This document shows, piece after piece, positions 1 to 8,918 of a stretch of 64,000 bases of DNA. How positions within the stretch are numbered: position 1 is the first letter of the stretch; the number at the start of each line of letters is the position of its first letter. The stretch lies in NCBI GenBank assembly GCA_017471045.1, contig JAFUWZ010000026.1, forward strand, positions 1-64,000, written 5' to 3'. The notes below the pieces were generated by a model. The model did no database searches and was not told where the DNA came from. It saw only the letters and a program-made list of their open reading frames with translations. A program made the position numbers and the translations under genes. The stretch is from Bacteroidales bacterium. Lineage in GTDB: Bacteria; Bacteroidota; Bacteroidia; Bacteroidales; UBA932.

Positions 1-327
1 CAAGAACGCGCCTTGTGTGAAAATCATTTTATTACGCGGGAAGGATGTTCCCATAAGAACGTCTTCAACTTGTAATCCACCCGGGAGAATGCCCGGGCTA
101 TGGATTTCTACACGGTTGTCAAAAATGAAGAGCCTTACTGGCGCTTCGCGGCTGTATGAGCGATGTAAAAGCGCATTCGAGCAAATCTCGGAAAGTGCGC
201 CAATGGGTATTTCCAACTGCCCAAGCGAGTTGAAATCCGGCTCTACCTGTACGTTACGGAGATTGCGTTTGAGGAAGGACATCATTGCATTGTACTGCAC
301 CAATAGGCCTCCATCCGCTTCCGCGTC
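1..327 (-). pseudogene. Fragment of ATP-binding (HATPase_c_4-like) regulator
   Basis: Reading the minus strand, an open frame runs off the window edge and encodes a segment like the C-terminal ATPase-like region of Bacteroidales proteins often annotated as RecG-like or AlbA_2/HATPase_c_4 transcriptional regulators. Recognisable pieces are GALSEICSNALLHRSYSRE and DNRVEIHSPGILPGG, followed by GTSFPRNKM. The N-terminal domains of that family are absent; the frame instead continues upstream into an integrase remnant at about position 328. Base composition is less GC-rich than in the neighbouring genes, which fits transferred DNA. The 3' end lies outside the window, so it cannot be said whether the rest is intact. 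Family assignment is from motif memory, not a search. Confidence 0.6.
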
Positions 328-746
328 GAAGGTGCGGCGGGCCAGGTGACTGCTGGCGATTTCGTTCAGCGGATGCTTAACCTCCTTGCGCGTGACAGGG
401 TCCAGCTCTGCTACCAGGCGGGTAATGCCGGCCACCTTGAAGGCGGCCTTGATGTTGTCGTTATAGTTCTGCTCGCTGATGAAGGGCAGCAACTGGTCGC
501 CGGGGTTGTCCTTATATTGCCCACGATTTCCAGGGCTATGGAGTTGAGAGGGACAACAACCGTCCTGCCACTGAAATGCAGAGTCTTTGCAGCGATGTAT
601 TCCAAAGCGCCGTTCTGGACCGACTGCTTAGTGTAGGACATCAGCCAGCCCACCCGGCAGCCAACATTGCACTGGAAAACAAAGATGTCCCGCTGCTCTT
701 CAAGTACCTTTACTGTCTGATTTTCAATTGTTTGCTCTTTTGCGTC
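328..746 (-). pseudogene. Frameshifted tyrosine recombinase (integrase) remnant
   Basis: The minus strand encodes parts of a Bacteroidales phage/transposon-type tyrosine integrase: EEQRDIFVFQCNVGCRVG carries the first catalytic Arg, DNPGDQLLPFISEQNYN and HPLNEIASSHLARRTF carry the central region and the HxxR box. The reading frame changes at about 515-525 (a net loss of one base restores homology), a stop precedes the fragment at 747-749, and the catalytic Tyr region is missing because the sequence switches directly into the ATPase fragment after RRTF. It is therefore a dead, 5'- and 3'-truncated gene. It marks an old insertion or excision of a mobile element next to the fucosidase gene. Confidence 0.8.
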
Positions 747-836
747 TCAATTTTTAGGCGGCATTTTGGCGACGTAGGAGCGTTTTGTCCGATTTCGTAG
801 GCTATCTGTTGGCATCGCCAAATCCATCCTTTATTG

Positions 837-844
837 TATATTTG
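837..844 (+). promoter_or_regulatory. Bacteroidales -7 promoter box for the fucosidase
   Basis: TATATTTG matches the Bacteroidales -7 consensus TAnnTTTG and lies 22 nt before the ATG at 867. No TTTG at ideal spacing is visible upstream. The stretch 747-836 otherwise holds nothing I can recognise. Confidence 0.5.
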
Positions 845-866
845 TCCATAAACAACTCTCTTTTCC

Positions 867-2258
867 ATGAAAAAAGCAATCATCCTTTCCCTCGTCGTTG
901 CTGAACTGCTGTCGGCGGCGTTGGTCTGTCCGCCGGCGGATGCGCAGAGATCCAAGAAAAACAAAGAGGCCGTGGAACCCGCCGTCGAGTTTTCCTTGCC
1001 CTCCCAGGAGACCCGCGAACAGAAACTCGAACGCATGAAATGGTGGACGGACGCCCGTTTCGGCATGTTTATCCACTGGGGGTTGTACTCGATGCCCGCC
1101 CGGCACGAGTGGGTCAAAAACTTTGAACGGCTGACCAATGAAGACTACCAGAAATATTTCGACCATTTCAATCCGGACCTGTTCGAGCCCAAGGAATGGG
1201 CCGCCATGGCCAAGCAGGCCGGCATGAAGTACGTCGTCCTGACCTCCAAGCATCATGAGGGGTTCTGCATGTGGGACAGCCAGTTCACGGATTACAAATG
1301 TACCAATACCCCCGCGGGCCGCGACCTGATCCGGGAATTCGTGGATGCCTTCCGGGCCGAAGGCCTCAAGGTCGGTTTCTATTATTCCCTGCTGGACTGG
1401 CATCATCCGGACTATACAATCGACCGATGCCATCCCCAGCGTATCGACAATGGGACGAAAGCGGATTATGATGCCCTGAACCAGGGCCGCAATATGGATG
1501 TCTACCGTCAGTATATGAAGGACCAGGTGACGGAACTCCTCACCCGGTACGGCAAGATCGACATCATCTGGTTCGATTTCTCCTTCCCGGGAGAAAACGG
1601 CAAGGGACACACCGACTGGGACTCCGAAGGCTTGCTGAAGCTGGCCAGAACCCTTCAGCCGGACATTATCGTCGATGACAGGCTGGATCTGAAAGATGTC
1701 TGGGGCGGCTGGGATATCTTCACGCCCGAGCAGGAGAAACTGGCCGGATGCCCCATCTGGAATGGAGAAAAGGTGACATGGGAGACCTGCCAGACCTTTT
1801 CCGGCTCCTGGGGGTACCACAGGGATGAAGCCACGTGGAAAAGCATTCCCCAACTGCTTGAGCTTCTGATCGAGACCGTCAGCAAGGAAGGCAATCTTCT
1901 CCTCAACGTGGGTCCCACCTCGCGCGGTGAATTCGACTACCGGGCACAGGACCGCCTGAAGGGAATTGGCAAATGGATGCATCAGAACAGCCGGTCCATC
2001 TACGGTTGCACCGCCGCTCCGGCGGACTTCGAGGCCCCGGAGCGGACCCTTCTTACCTACAACCCTGAGGCTCGGCGCTTATACATCCACCTGATCGACT
2101 ATCCGCTCGCCAGGCTGTCCGTATCCTTCACGGACCGGATCGAATATGCGCAGTTCCTGCACGACGGGTCGGAAATCCGATTCGATGAGAAGTATATCTA
2201 CACACCCGTCCAGAAACCCGACACCGAGGTGCCGGTCATAGAAGTATTCCTGAAATAA
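867..2258 (+). CDS. Alpha-L-fucosidase, GH29 family, secreted
   Basis: This 463-residue protein is a glycoside hydrolase family 29 alpha-L-fucosidase, releasing L-fucose from host or plant glycans in the periplasm or at the surface. It has a type I signal peptide (residues 1-27, ending ADAQ). The (beta/alpha)8 domain shows the family blocks FGMFIHWGLYS (65-75), TSKHHEGFCMWDS (126-138) and KIDIIWFD, where Asp237 is the expected nucleophile. A short C-terminal beta domain follows. Length is normal for a GH29 without extra modules. It has its own promoter and lies upstream of, but is separated by an opposite-strand gene from, the susCD operon, so joint function with that transporter is an inference. 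Substrate linkage cannot be told from sequence. Confidence 0.93.
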   Translation: MKKAIILSLVVAELLSAALVCPPADAQRSKKNKEAVEPAVEFSLPSQETREQKLERMKWWTDARFGMFIHWGLYSMPARHEWVKNFERLTNEDYQKYFDHFNPDLFEPKEWAAMAKQAGMKYVVLTSKHHEGFCMWDSQFTDYKCTNTPAGRDLIREFVDAFRAEGLKVGFYYSLLDWHHPDYTIDRCHPQRIDNGTKADYDALNQGRNMDVYRQYMKDQVTELLTRYGKIDIIWFDFSFPGENGKGHTDWDSEGLLKLARTLQPDIIVDDRLDLKDVWGGWDIFTPEQEKLAGCPIWNGEKVTWETCQTFSGSWGYHRDEATWKSIPQLLELLIETVSKEGNLLLNVGPTSRGEFDYRAQDRLKGIGKWMHQNSRSIYGCTAAPADFEAPERTLLTYNPEARRLYIHLIDYPLARLSVSFTDRIEYAQFLHDGSEIRFDEKYIYTPVQKPDTEVPVIEVFLK

Positions 2259-2290
2259 ACGCCAGCCCTGAGCCCTGCCGCTCCGGGCTG

Positions 2291-3355
2291 TCAGAATCCG
2301 TATCCGGCCATCCGGCAGAAGGCGATGGCTGCGTCGTTGCCGCATTTGGCGGCCAGGGTGACGTAGTAACGGGTCTTGCCGATATCGGTGGAACCGTACT
2401 GCATGGCCAGGTCGTAGAGCGTGTAACCGAGCGTTTCGTCTTTGAACTGGCTCCGGCGGATCTTCTTCTCGTCCGTGCCGAACATTTTGCAATACGCCGC
2501 GACGGCATCTTCGTAGCAGCGGATGGCGCGGGCCTTGTCGCCCTGGCGGGCATGGCAGTCGCCCTGGGCGTCGTACATCCAGTAGTCCAGCGTCAGCGAT
2601 TTGCCCTCGTTCTCGGTGAGCCACTTGCGGGTCAGGGCGAGGCAGTCGGCGTTGCGGCGGAGGATGTTGAGGACCATCGCGTACTGGTATTCGCTGTACA
2701 TCGTCAGGACGCCCATTTCGCGCAGCTGCGCGAATCCGTCCGCGGCTGCGGCGTATTCCTTGGCGTCCATGTGGGCCTGGACCTGCCGGGCCAGGGTTTC
2801 GGCGGGCCCCGCCGGAGCCGGAGCCGAACCGGAGGCTGAACCGGCATCCGGATTCGAAGCCGCAGCGGAATCGGACGCCGCCGCGGCAATTTCATCCTCG
2901 AAACGGTCGTCAATGATGAGCCGGTCGCCCTCCTGCGTGACGGCCCCGAAACAGTCGAAAGCGGCATTGCCGATCACCAGCGGCACATTCTGTTTCGTAA
3001 TGACGAAAGCGGGCAGGTTCTGGACGATGACCTTGCCGATTTTGAGCTGGCGGATCACGAAGGAGGCCGCCTTGGTCGGGTCCCCTCCCGGCATCTTGAC
3101 CGTTGTCATCCCGTTGACGTCCGCCGGGGCGATGTAGCCGTTCTCATACAGGAAGAGATAGGTCGTCGACGACAGGCTGGCATACCAGTTCTCCGGCGCA
3201 TAGTAGGTCCGGACGCCGACCCCGTTGACGGATGCGTCCATCGTATAGCGCCCGTCCTCCTCTTCGTGCAGCCGGATGACGCTCTGGGCGCCGAGATTGA
3301 AAGCAGAAAGCAGCACTGCCAGCAGGGCAGCGGATATCTCGTGCAGTTGATTCAT
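2291..3355 (-). CDS. Retropepsin-like/Sel1-repeat protein lacking catalytic Asp
   Basis: The 354-residue protein starts at the ATG preceding a signal peptide (MNQLHEISAALLAVL, cleavage after GAQ); a longer TTG-initiated version is unlikely because a -7 box lies at 3377-3384. Residues about 25-140 follow the layout of Bacteroidales clan-AA aspartic proteases (a VNGV strand, a turn, then VPLVIGNAAFDCFG, which resembles the usual LLG...L..FG strand). The DTGAS active-site loop is replaced by APENWYAS, so protease activity is doubtful. An Ala/Pro/Ser-rich linker (about 150-175) leads to a C-terminal helical region resembling TPR/Sel1 repeats. It is convergent with the fucosidase gene and divergent from susC. 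Role unknown. Confidence 0.7.
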   Translation of the reverse strand: MNQLHEISAALLAVLLSAFNLGAQSVIRLHEEEDGRYTMDASVNGVGVRTYYAPENWYASLSSTTYLFLYENGYIAPADVNGMTTVKMPGGDPTKAASFVIRQLKIGKVIVQNLPAFVITKQNVPLVIGNAAFDCFGAVTQEGDRLIIDDRFEDEIAAAASDSAAASNPDAGSASGSAPAPAGPAETLARQVQAHMDAKEYAAAADGFAQLREMGVLTMYSEYQYAMVLNILRRNADCLALTRKWLTENEGKSLTLDYWMYDAQGDCHARQGDKARAIRCYEDAVAAYCKMFGTDEKKIRRSQFKDETLGYTLYDLAMQYGSTDIGKTRYYVTLAAKCGNDAAIAFCRMAGYGF

Positions 3356-3376
3356 ATTTCCTATCGTTTGGCCGTC

Positions 3377-3384
3377 CAAAGATA
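3377..3384 (-). promoter_or_regulatory. -7 promoter box for the retropepsin-like gene
   Basis: On the minus strand this reads TATCTTTG, a full match to TAnnTTTG, 22 nt before the chosen ATG. It supports the shorter start at 3355. Confidence 0.5.
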
Positions 3385-3502
3385 GGAAAAACCGGCGCAA
3401 ATGCCATTGTCGCTAAAAAGGAAAACGGAAGCGGTTTCAGGACAAAAAGTTGTTCTCTGACGGGCTTTCTTCAGTGCCTGTAATTACAACAAATAAACGG
3501 GT

Positions 3503-3550
3503 AAAAACGGCTATATACGCACGTGCAACGCCGTTTTTTGTGTATTTTTG
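3503..3550 (+). promoter_or_regulatory. susC promoter region with a large inverted repeat
   Basis: A TATTTTTG -7 box (3543-3550) lies 57 nt before the susC ATG. Just upstream, AAAAACGGC (3503-3511) and GCCGTTTTT (3530-3538) form a perfect 9-bp inverted repeat, and its loop contains the palindrome GCACGTGC (3519-3526). It sits where an activator or repressor could bind. There is no plus-strand gene ending here, so a simple terminator role is less likely, although the minus-strand gene starting at 3355 points away from it. Confidence 0.5.
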
Positions 3551-3607
3551 CCTCCCCAAAAAACCGTAAGGTATGACAACCGGAATCAACCTATTCAAAA
3601 AATAATT

Positions 3608-6600
3608 ATGGTAAAACGTTTTCTTATGGTAATGCTGACACTGCTCACCCTGGGAGTGTCGGCGTTCGCCCAAACGGCAGTGACCGGCAAGGTCGTTGAC
3701 GCGAAGGGCGAACCCGTCGTCGGGGCCGGTGTCCAGATCAAGGGCACAAGGACCGGCGTTGTAACGGACTTGGATGGTAATTTCGCCCTGACCGCCCGGC
3801 CGGAGGCCACCCTCGTCATCTCTTCGATCGGTTTCAAGAACCAGGAAGTGCTGGTCGGAAACCGCAAACAATTCAACATTGTCCTCCAAGAGGATGCCCT
3901 GGCTCTCGATGACGTGGTTGTCGTAGCTTACGGTACCCAGAAGAGGAAAGATGTGACCGGTTCGTTGACCGAGATCAAGTCCGACGTGATTGCGATCCAG
4001 AACACGACCACCGTTTCCCGTGCCCTGGAAGGCGCGGCTCCGGGTCTCCAGGTCGCTTCCGTCGACGGTCAGCCGGGTTATGACATGGCGATCCGCCTCC
4101 GTGGTGTGAGCTCCACCAACGGTGCTTCCGCCGCCGCCCTCGTTGTGATCGACGGTGTCGCCCAGCAGGCCAACTCCACCTATGAGAACCCGCTTTCGCA
4201 GCTGGATCCCAACGATATCGCGTCCGTGACCGTCCTGAAGGATGCGGCTTCCACCGCTTTGTACGGTTCCCGCGCCGGTAACGGTGTTGTCCTGATCACC
4301 ACCAAGCGTGGTGCCGAAGGTAAGGCGCAGATCTCCTTCCAGGGCCGCTGGGGCTTCAACTCCATCGGTAACTACAATACCAATTCCATCGACTCTGCCG
4401 CCGATTATTACGAGTACGCCTGGAAGAGTATCTACAACTCCTACCGCTATGGCGTGAACGGTACCGGTATCCCCGGCGTCGATGCCAATGGTTTCTATTA
4501 CACGAACGTGGCCAACCCGAATCACACCGATGAGGAGGCGCGCCTGTTCGCCAGCCAGCACCTTTTCGACTATGCCGGCAGCGAGACTGTGTTCCAGAAG
4601 AATGCCCTCGGCAACAACATGGCTTACTTCGTCCCCGGAGCGGTCTATGTCAACACGGGCGACGGCTCCAACTCCAGTTCGACGATGAAGGACGCTTACC
4701 TGGTCGATCCGGTCACCGGCAAGATCAATCCGAATGCACGGCTTCTCTATACCAATGACATTGAGGATATCATGTTCCAGAAGGCGTTCCGCCAGGAATA
4801 CAATGTCTCCGCCAAGGGCGGTACCGAGAAGTTCCACTACTATGCTTCCCTGGGTTATCAGTCGGACCCTTCCTACTTGATCTCCAGCTCCTTCAAGCGC
4901 TTCAGCGGGCGTGTCAACATGGACGCCCAGATCCTCCCCTGGATGAAGATCGGCGCCAACGTGGCCTATTCCAAGACCCACACCCGGGCCCAGGCGGGCA
5001 AATGGGGTTCCCGTCAGATCGGCGGCGCCTCCGGCAATGCGATGCTCCAGGTCAAGGGCTGGCAGCCCATCGTGCCGGTCTATGAGATTGACGCCTATGG
5101 CAACTACGCCTTGGATGCGGACGGCGAGAAGATCCTCAACGTTTACAACAATTCCTTCTCTCCGCTGGGCGTCAACCACAAAGCGGACCGGACGTTCAGT
5201 TCCGACTTCCTCTATGTCTCGAAGATCAACAACGAGTCCCAGAACATTTCCACCTGGACCAGCCGCCTGTTCGCCGACATCCGCTTCCTGAAGTACTTCA
5301 ACTTCAATGTCAACTTCAACATGGACGAGACCAACTGGCGCCGTGACATGTACATGAACCACATCGCCGGCCGTGCCACGCCGACGGGCAACCTGGGTAT
5401 CAAGACCTATAACCGCCGTATCATCAACACCCAGCAGCTGCTGACCTATAACCAGGATTTCGGCAAGCACCATGTGGATGCGATGCTGGGACATGAGTAT
5501 GAAGACCTGGCCAAATCCAGCCTCAACTTCGGCTCTGCCTATGAGCTGATCGCCGGGTATCCGATTGCCGGCAACTTCATCGGCCACTATGTCAACTCAG
5601 GCGGTGAAAACGCCACGACGCCGGGCTTCTCCGACGATATCTACCGTACGGAATCCTATCTGAGCCGCTTCAACTACAATTTCGACCAGCGGTATTACCT
5701 CTCCGCGTCCCTTCGTCGCGACGGCTCTTCCAAGTTCACCCCCGACAACCGCTGGGGTACGTTCTGGTCGGTCGGCGCCGGCTGGCGCTTCTCCGAGGAG
5801 CCTTTCCTCGCCGGAGCCAAGAACTGGCTGGACAATGCCAAGTTGCGCGCCAGCTATGGCGTCACCGGCAACGCCAACGGCTTGACCTCCTACTACCTCA
5901 ACCATTATTGGTACTATTCCGTGACGACCTGGAAAGAAGGCGCCACCGGCACCGGTATTCCGGACAAGACCAATATCAAGGACAACGGCCTCGTCCGTAC
6001 CGACCTGACTTGGGAGAACATCCACCAGTTCGACCTGGGTCTGGACTTCAGCGTCCTGAAGAGCCGCATCACCGGCGCCCTGGACTTCTATGACCACAAG
6101 ACGGTCAACTCCCTGTTCAACCAGTCCGTCTCTCCGTTGGCCAGCAACGGCCAGACGACCTTGCAGAAAAATGCCGCCCAGGTCCGCAACCGCGGTTTCG
6201 AGATCGAACTCGACGCGGACATCGTCCGGACCCACGACTTCACGTTCTCCATCGGCCTCAACGGCACGCATTACCGCACGACCCTTGTTGGGGTCCCGGC
6301 TGACCAGATCCCTTATTGGGATCAGACCATGGATTTGCCGGAGGGTTGCTGGACGGTCCAGACCGAAGACATGGCGCAGGCCGGTACGGCCGGACATGCC
6401 GGACGTGGCATTTTCTATCTCCGCGGTGAAGGCAAGGACCTCTTCAACCTCTATATGCCCAAATATGCGGGGGTGGACGAGGCTTCCGGCCTGCCGCTCT
6501 ATTGGCACCGCGTGACCTATTACGATGTCAACAAGAACGAGACCACCGGCGTCCTCGAACATGGCGGCCGTTATGCCCAGAACCAGGTCGGCGAGAACGT

Positions 6601-7195
6601 AAAGACCAATGTGGCGGCCGATGCCTCCAACTATGAGGTCGGTTCCGCGACGCCCGACTGGATCGGCGGCCTGACGCTCAACTTCCGTTGGAAGAGCCTG
6701 GACTTCAGCGTGAACTCCGCGTACCAGATCGGTGGCAAGTTCTTCTCGATGGAGTACTCTCAGCATCTGTTCCGCAGCTCCACCTTCGGCGGTACCGGTA
6801 TTCCGATCTCCCAGTCGGTCGTCGGCAACACTTGGACCGAGTCCAAGAAGAATTCCCGCTTCCCGATGCAGTGGTTCCCGAGCTCCGCGGCCAAGTCCCA
6901 GTACCTGGATGGCGCGCTCCTGCCGGGTTCCCACAATTATACTGACATGAGCCTCTTTGACGCGAGTTATTTCCGCGTGAAGAACATCACGCTCGGTTAT
7001 ACGCTGCCCCGGAAACTGACGCAGAAAGTGATGATCAGCGGCCTTCGCGTCTATGCTTCGGCCGACAATGTGCTCCTCTTCTCGAGACAGAAGGGTGTTG
7101 ATCCGACGATGTCCATTATCGGCGGCAAGGAGATCGATACCTATGTCTATCCTCAAATGCAGACCTATACGATCGGTGTTAATCTTGATTTCTAA
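3608..7195 (+). CDS. SusC/RagA-family TonB-dependent outer-membrane transporter
   Basis: This 1195-residue protein is the outer-membrane importer half of a SusCD glycan uptake system. The ATG at 3608 gives a clean signal peptide (MVKRFLMVMLTLLTLGVSA, cleavage after FAQ); the upstream in-frame start adds an implausible leader. Domains in order are a carboxypeptidase-regulatory-like domain (about 22-100), the TonB-box/RagA signature region with LDDVVVVAYGTQKR (about 100-115), the plug (about 120-230), and a long beta-barrel ending in aromatic YTIGVNLDF. It is followed after 12 nt by susD. No extra signalling domain for an anti-sigma partner is seen at the N-terminus, so regulation is probably by an unlinked factor. 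Confidence 0.95.
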   Translation: MVKRFLMVMLTLLTLGVSAFAQTAVTGKVVDAKGEPVVGAGVQIKGTRTGVVTDLDGNFALTARPEATLVISSIGFKNQEVLVGNRKQFNIVLQEDALALDDVVVVAYGTQKRKDVTGSLTEIKSDVIAIQNTTTVSRALEGAAPGLQVASVDGQPGYDMAIRLRGVSSTNGASAAALVVIDGVAQQANSTYENPLSQLDPNDIASVTVLKDAASTALYGSRAGNGVVLITTKRGAEGKAQISFQGRWGFNSIGNYNTNSIDSAADYYEYAWKSIYNSYRYGVNGTGIPGVDANGFYYTNVANPNHTDEEARLFASQHLFDYAGSETVFQKNALGNNMAYFVPGAVYVNTGDGSNSSSTMKDAYLVDPVTGKINPNARLLYTNDIEDIMFQKAFRQEYNVSAKGGTEKFHYYASLGYQSDPSYLISSSFKRFSGRVNMDAQILPWMKIGANVAYSKTHTRAQAGKWGSRQIGGASGNAMLQVKGWQPIVPVYEIDAYGNYALDADGEKILNVYNNSFSPLGVNHKADRTFSSDFLYVSKINNESQNISTWTSRLFADIRFLKYFNFNVNFNMDETNWRRDMYMNHIAGRATPTGNLGIKTYNRRIINTQQLLTYNQDFGKHHVDAMLGHEYEDLAKSSLNFGSAYELIAGYPIAGNFIGHYVNSGGENATTPGFSDDIYRTESYLSRFNYNFDQRYYLSASLRRDGSSKFTPDNRWGTFWSVGAGWRFSEEPFLAGAKNWLDNAKLRASYGVTGNANGLTSYYLNHYWYYSVTTWKEGATGTGIPDKTNIKDNGLVRTDLTWENIHQFDLGLDFSVLKSRITGALDFYDHKTVNSLFNQSVSPLASNGQTTLQKNAAQVRNRGFEIELDADIVRTHDFTFSIGLNGTHYRTTLVGVPADQIPYWDQTMDLPEGCWTVQTEDMAQAGTAGHAGRGIFYLRGEGKDLFNLYMPKYAGVDEASGLPLYWHRVTYYDVNKNETTGVLEHGGRYAQNQVGENVKTNVAADASNYEVGSATPDWIGGLTLNFRWKSLDFSVNSAYQIGGKFFSMEYSQHLFRSSTFGGTGIPISQSVVGNTWTESKKNSRFPMQWFPSSAAKSQYLDGALLPGSHNYTDMSLFDASYFRVKNITLGYTLPRKLTQKVMISGLRVYASADNVLLFSRQKGVDPTMSIIGGKEIDTYVYPQMQTYTIGVNLDF

Positions 7196-7207
7196 TCGGA
7201 CATAAAG

Positions 7208-8890
7208 ATGAAAACATACAAATTTTTAGTGCTTGGCACCATCTTGACCCTGGGTCTGGCTTCCTGCTCCAAACTGCTGGATGTCTCCAACCCCAATTAC
7301 TTCACGGATGACCAGATGGCAGAGTTCATGGCCAGCAGCCCCGAGGCGGAAGAACAGGTCCTGACGGGCCTGGTCGGCGGCCTTCCGGCGTACATCAACA
7401 TCTATAATGCGGTCATGAACGGCGGTTACTCCAACTCTTCCGCATACGAGTCCAACTTCGAGTTCCGCCGTTTCTGCCAGTCCGGAGACGTCGTCGAAGG
7501 GAGCGCTGAAAACCAGGGCGGTTTCTCCATCTATTACCAGAACCTCGCCAGCAACACCTACTGGAGAAGGGACCAGGAGACCAACAACTATGGTTACTAC
7601 ATGGGTCCCGTCCTGAAAGTCGGCCCCGCCCAGAAAGCGATCGACTTCATCACGGCGGAAAAAGCCGAGAAGTATCCTTCCATGCGAGCCAGCCGCGCGC
7701 AGGCCCTAACCTTGAAGGCGGTGGCTTACATGATGCTGATGGAGCGTTACACCGACCTCAAGGATGTCACCTCCACCACGCAGCAGGGTTGGCCCATTTA
7801 CGACAAGTTCGACTACAACAACCCTGTCGAGCCCCTTTCCGTGGCGGATACATGGAAATGGATCAACGCGACCTTCAAGGAGGCCGTGGACTTGTTCCAT
7901 TCCTCCAATTACGGCAAGGAGGGTTATACGATCGGCAACAGCGCCAGCGAGATCTACGACATCGACTGCGCCGTCGCCCAGTATTACCGTTGTCGCGCCG
8001 CACTCGACAGCAAGGAGTGGGCGACCGTCATTGAAGCCGGCAACGACTTGATGAAGCACATGCCCGACCTGATCAAGGCGGCCGATTACGGCATGCGCGC
8101 ATCCCTTCTCGAAATGGTCAACGGCCGCAGCGGCGTCAGTGAAAAGGCACCTCACGGCACGGGCTGGACCGGGGACTTCAACGCCGCCTCGAACGCCTTC
8201 TTCAACCTCGAAAAGAATCCCGAGGCCATCTTCGGCGGCGCCCGCGGATCGACCAATGTCTTCTGGAGCCTGGACGGCCTGAACGCGCTCAAGAACGGCC
8301 CTTCGGGTTACTATCAGGTGGACCAGCTGATTTACGATGCCCTTTCGGACAATGACTGCCGCAAGGCTTGCATCCTTCCGGACGACTTTCAGGATTTCCA
8401 CGTCTATTCCAACAACGGCAAAGATACGACCTGGTTTGACTACACGATGCCCAAGTACACCTCCCTCAAGTGGGCGGCTTCTTCGGCGATCGGTTATCCG
8501 AGCCATTCCAATGACGCCGCCACGGCGGACAACATTTATCTCCGTTCCTCCGCCGTCCTGCTGATGGTCGCCGAGGCGTATGCCCAGAGCGGCAAGGACG
8601 CGGAGGCGAAGGCCTTGATTGACAAGCTCCTCGCCGCCCGTACCCTGCCGGATGCGGCTACGATGACCTGCGCCAACACGATGGCCGGCAAGTCCGCCCT
8701 CGACATGGTCAAGCTGCAGTGGAGGATCGAGATGTGGGGCGAAGGCGACTGGGCTTTCTTCAACCAGAAGCGTTGGGGCGTCCAGAACCAGCGGGGCTCC
8801 AACCACTGGAGCAAGACGCAGATCCCTGCCGAAGGCTGGACCTGGGAGATTCCCCAGAAAGAGCGCCAGGGCAACCCTTACTGGAATTAA
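7208..8890 (+). CDS. SusD/RagB-family surface glycan-binding lipoprotein
   Basis: The 560-residue partner of the upstream SusC is a SusD-like lid protein. The lipoprotein signal ends LGLASC with Cys20 as the lipidated residue. The body is helical, as expected of the TPR-like SusD fold, with RAQALTLKAVAYMMLMERY typical of the first TPR region and a C-terminal WRIEMWGEGDWAFFNQKRW block typical of the RagB/SusD C-terminal domain. It lies in the same operon as susC and is followed after 28 nt by a third lipoprotein. The ligand is not predictable from sequence. Confidence 0.93.
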   Translation: MKTYKFLVLGTILTLGLASCSKLLDVSNPNYFTDDQMAEFMASSPEAEEQVLTGLVGGLPAYINIYNAVMNGGYSNSSAYESNFEFRRFCQSGDVVEGSAENQGGFSIYYQNLASNTYWRRDQETNNYGYYMGPVLKVGPAQKAIDFITAEKAEKYPSMRASRAQALTLKAVAYMMLMERYTDLKDVTSTTQQGWPIYDKFDYNNPVEPLSVADTWKWINATFKEAVDLFHSSNYGKEGYTIGNSASEIYDIDCAVAQYYRCRAALDSKEWATVIEAGNDLMKHMPDLIKAADYGMRASLLEMVNGRSGVSEKAPHGTGWTGDFNAASNAFFNLEKNPEAIFGGARGSTNVFWSLDGLNALKNGPSGYYQVDQLIYDALSDNDCRKACILPDDFQDFHVYSNNGKDTTWFDYTMPKYTSLKWAASSAIGYPSHSNDAATADNIYLRSSAVLLMVAEAYAQSGKDAEAKALIDKLLAARTLPDAATMTCANTMAGKSALDMVKLQWRIEMWGEGDWAFFNQKRWGVQNQRGSNHWSKTQIPAEGWTWEIPQKERQGNPYWN

Positions 8891-8918
8891 TGTTCTATCT
8901 CAGTAAAACAAGTAAGCA

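Noticed and set aside
2263-2289. Hairpin between the fucosidase and the next gene as a terminator
   Set aside because: AGCCC/GGGCT gives only five pairs with a 9-nt loop and no T-run on either strand.
3437-7156. Very long open frames on the minus strand across susC
   Set aside because: They are antisense to a clear 1195-residue SusC. Valine-, glycine- and aspartate-heavy composition without domains is what GC-rich codon use produces on the opposite strand.
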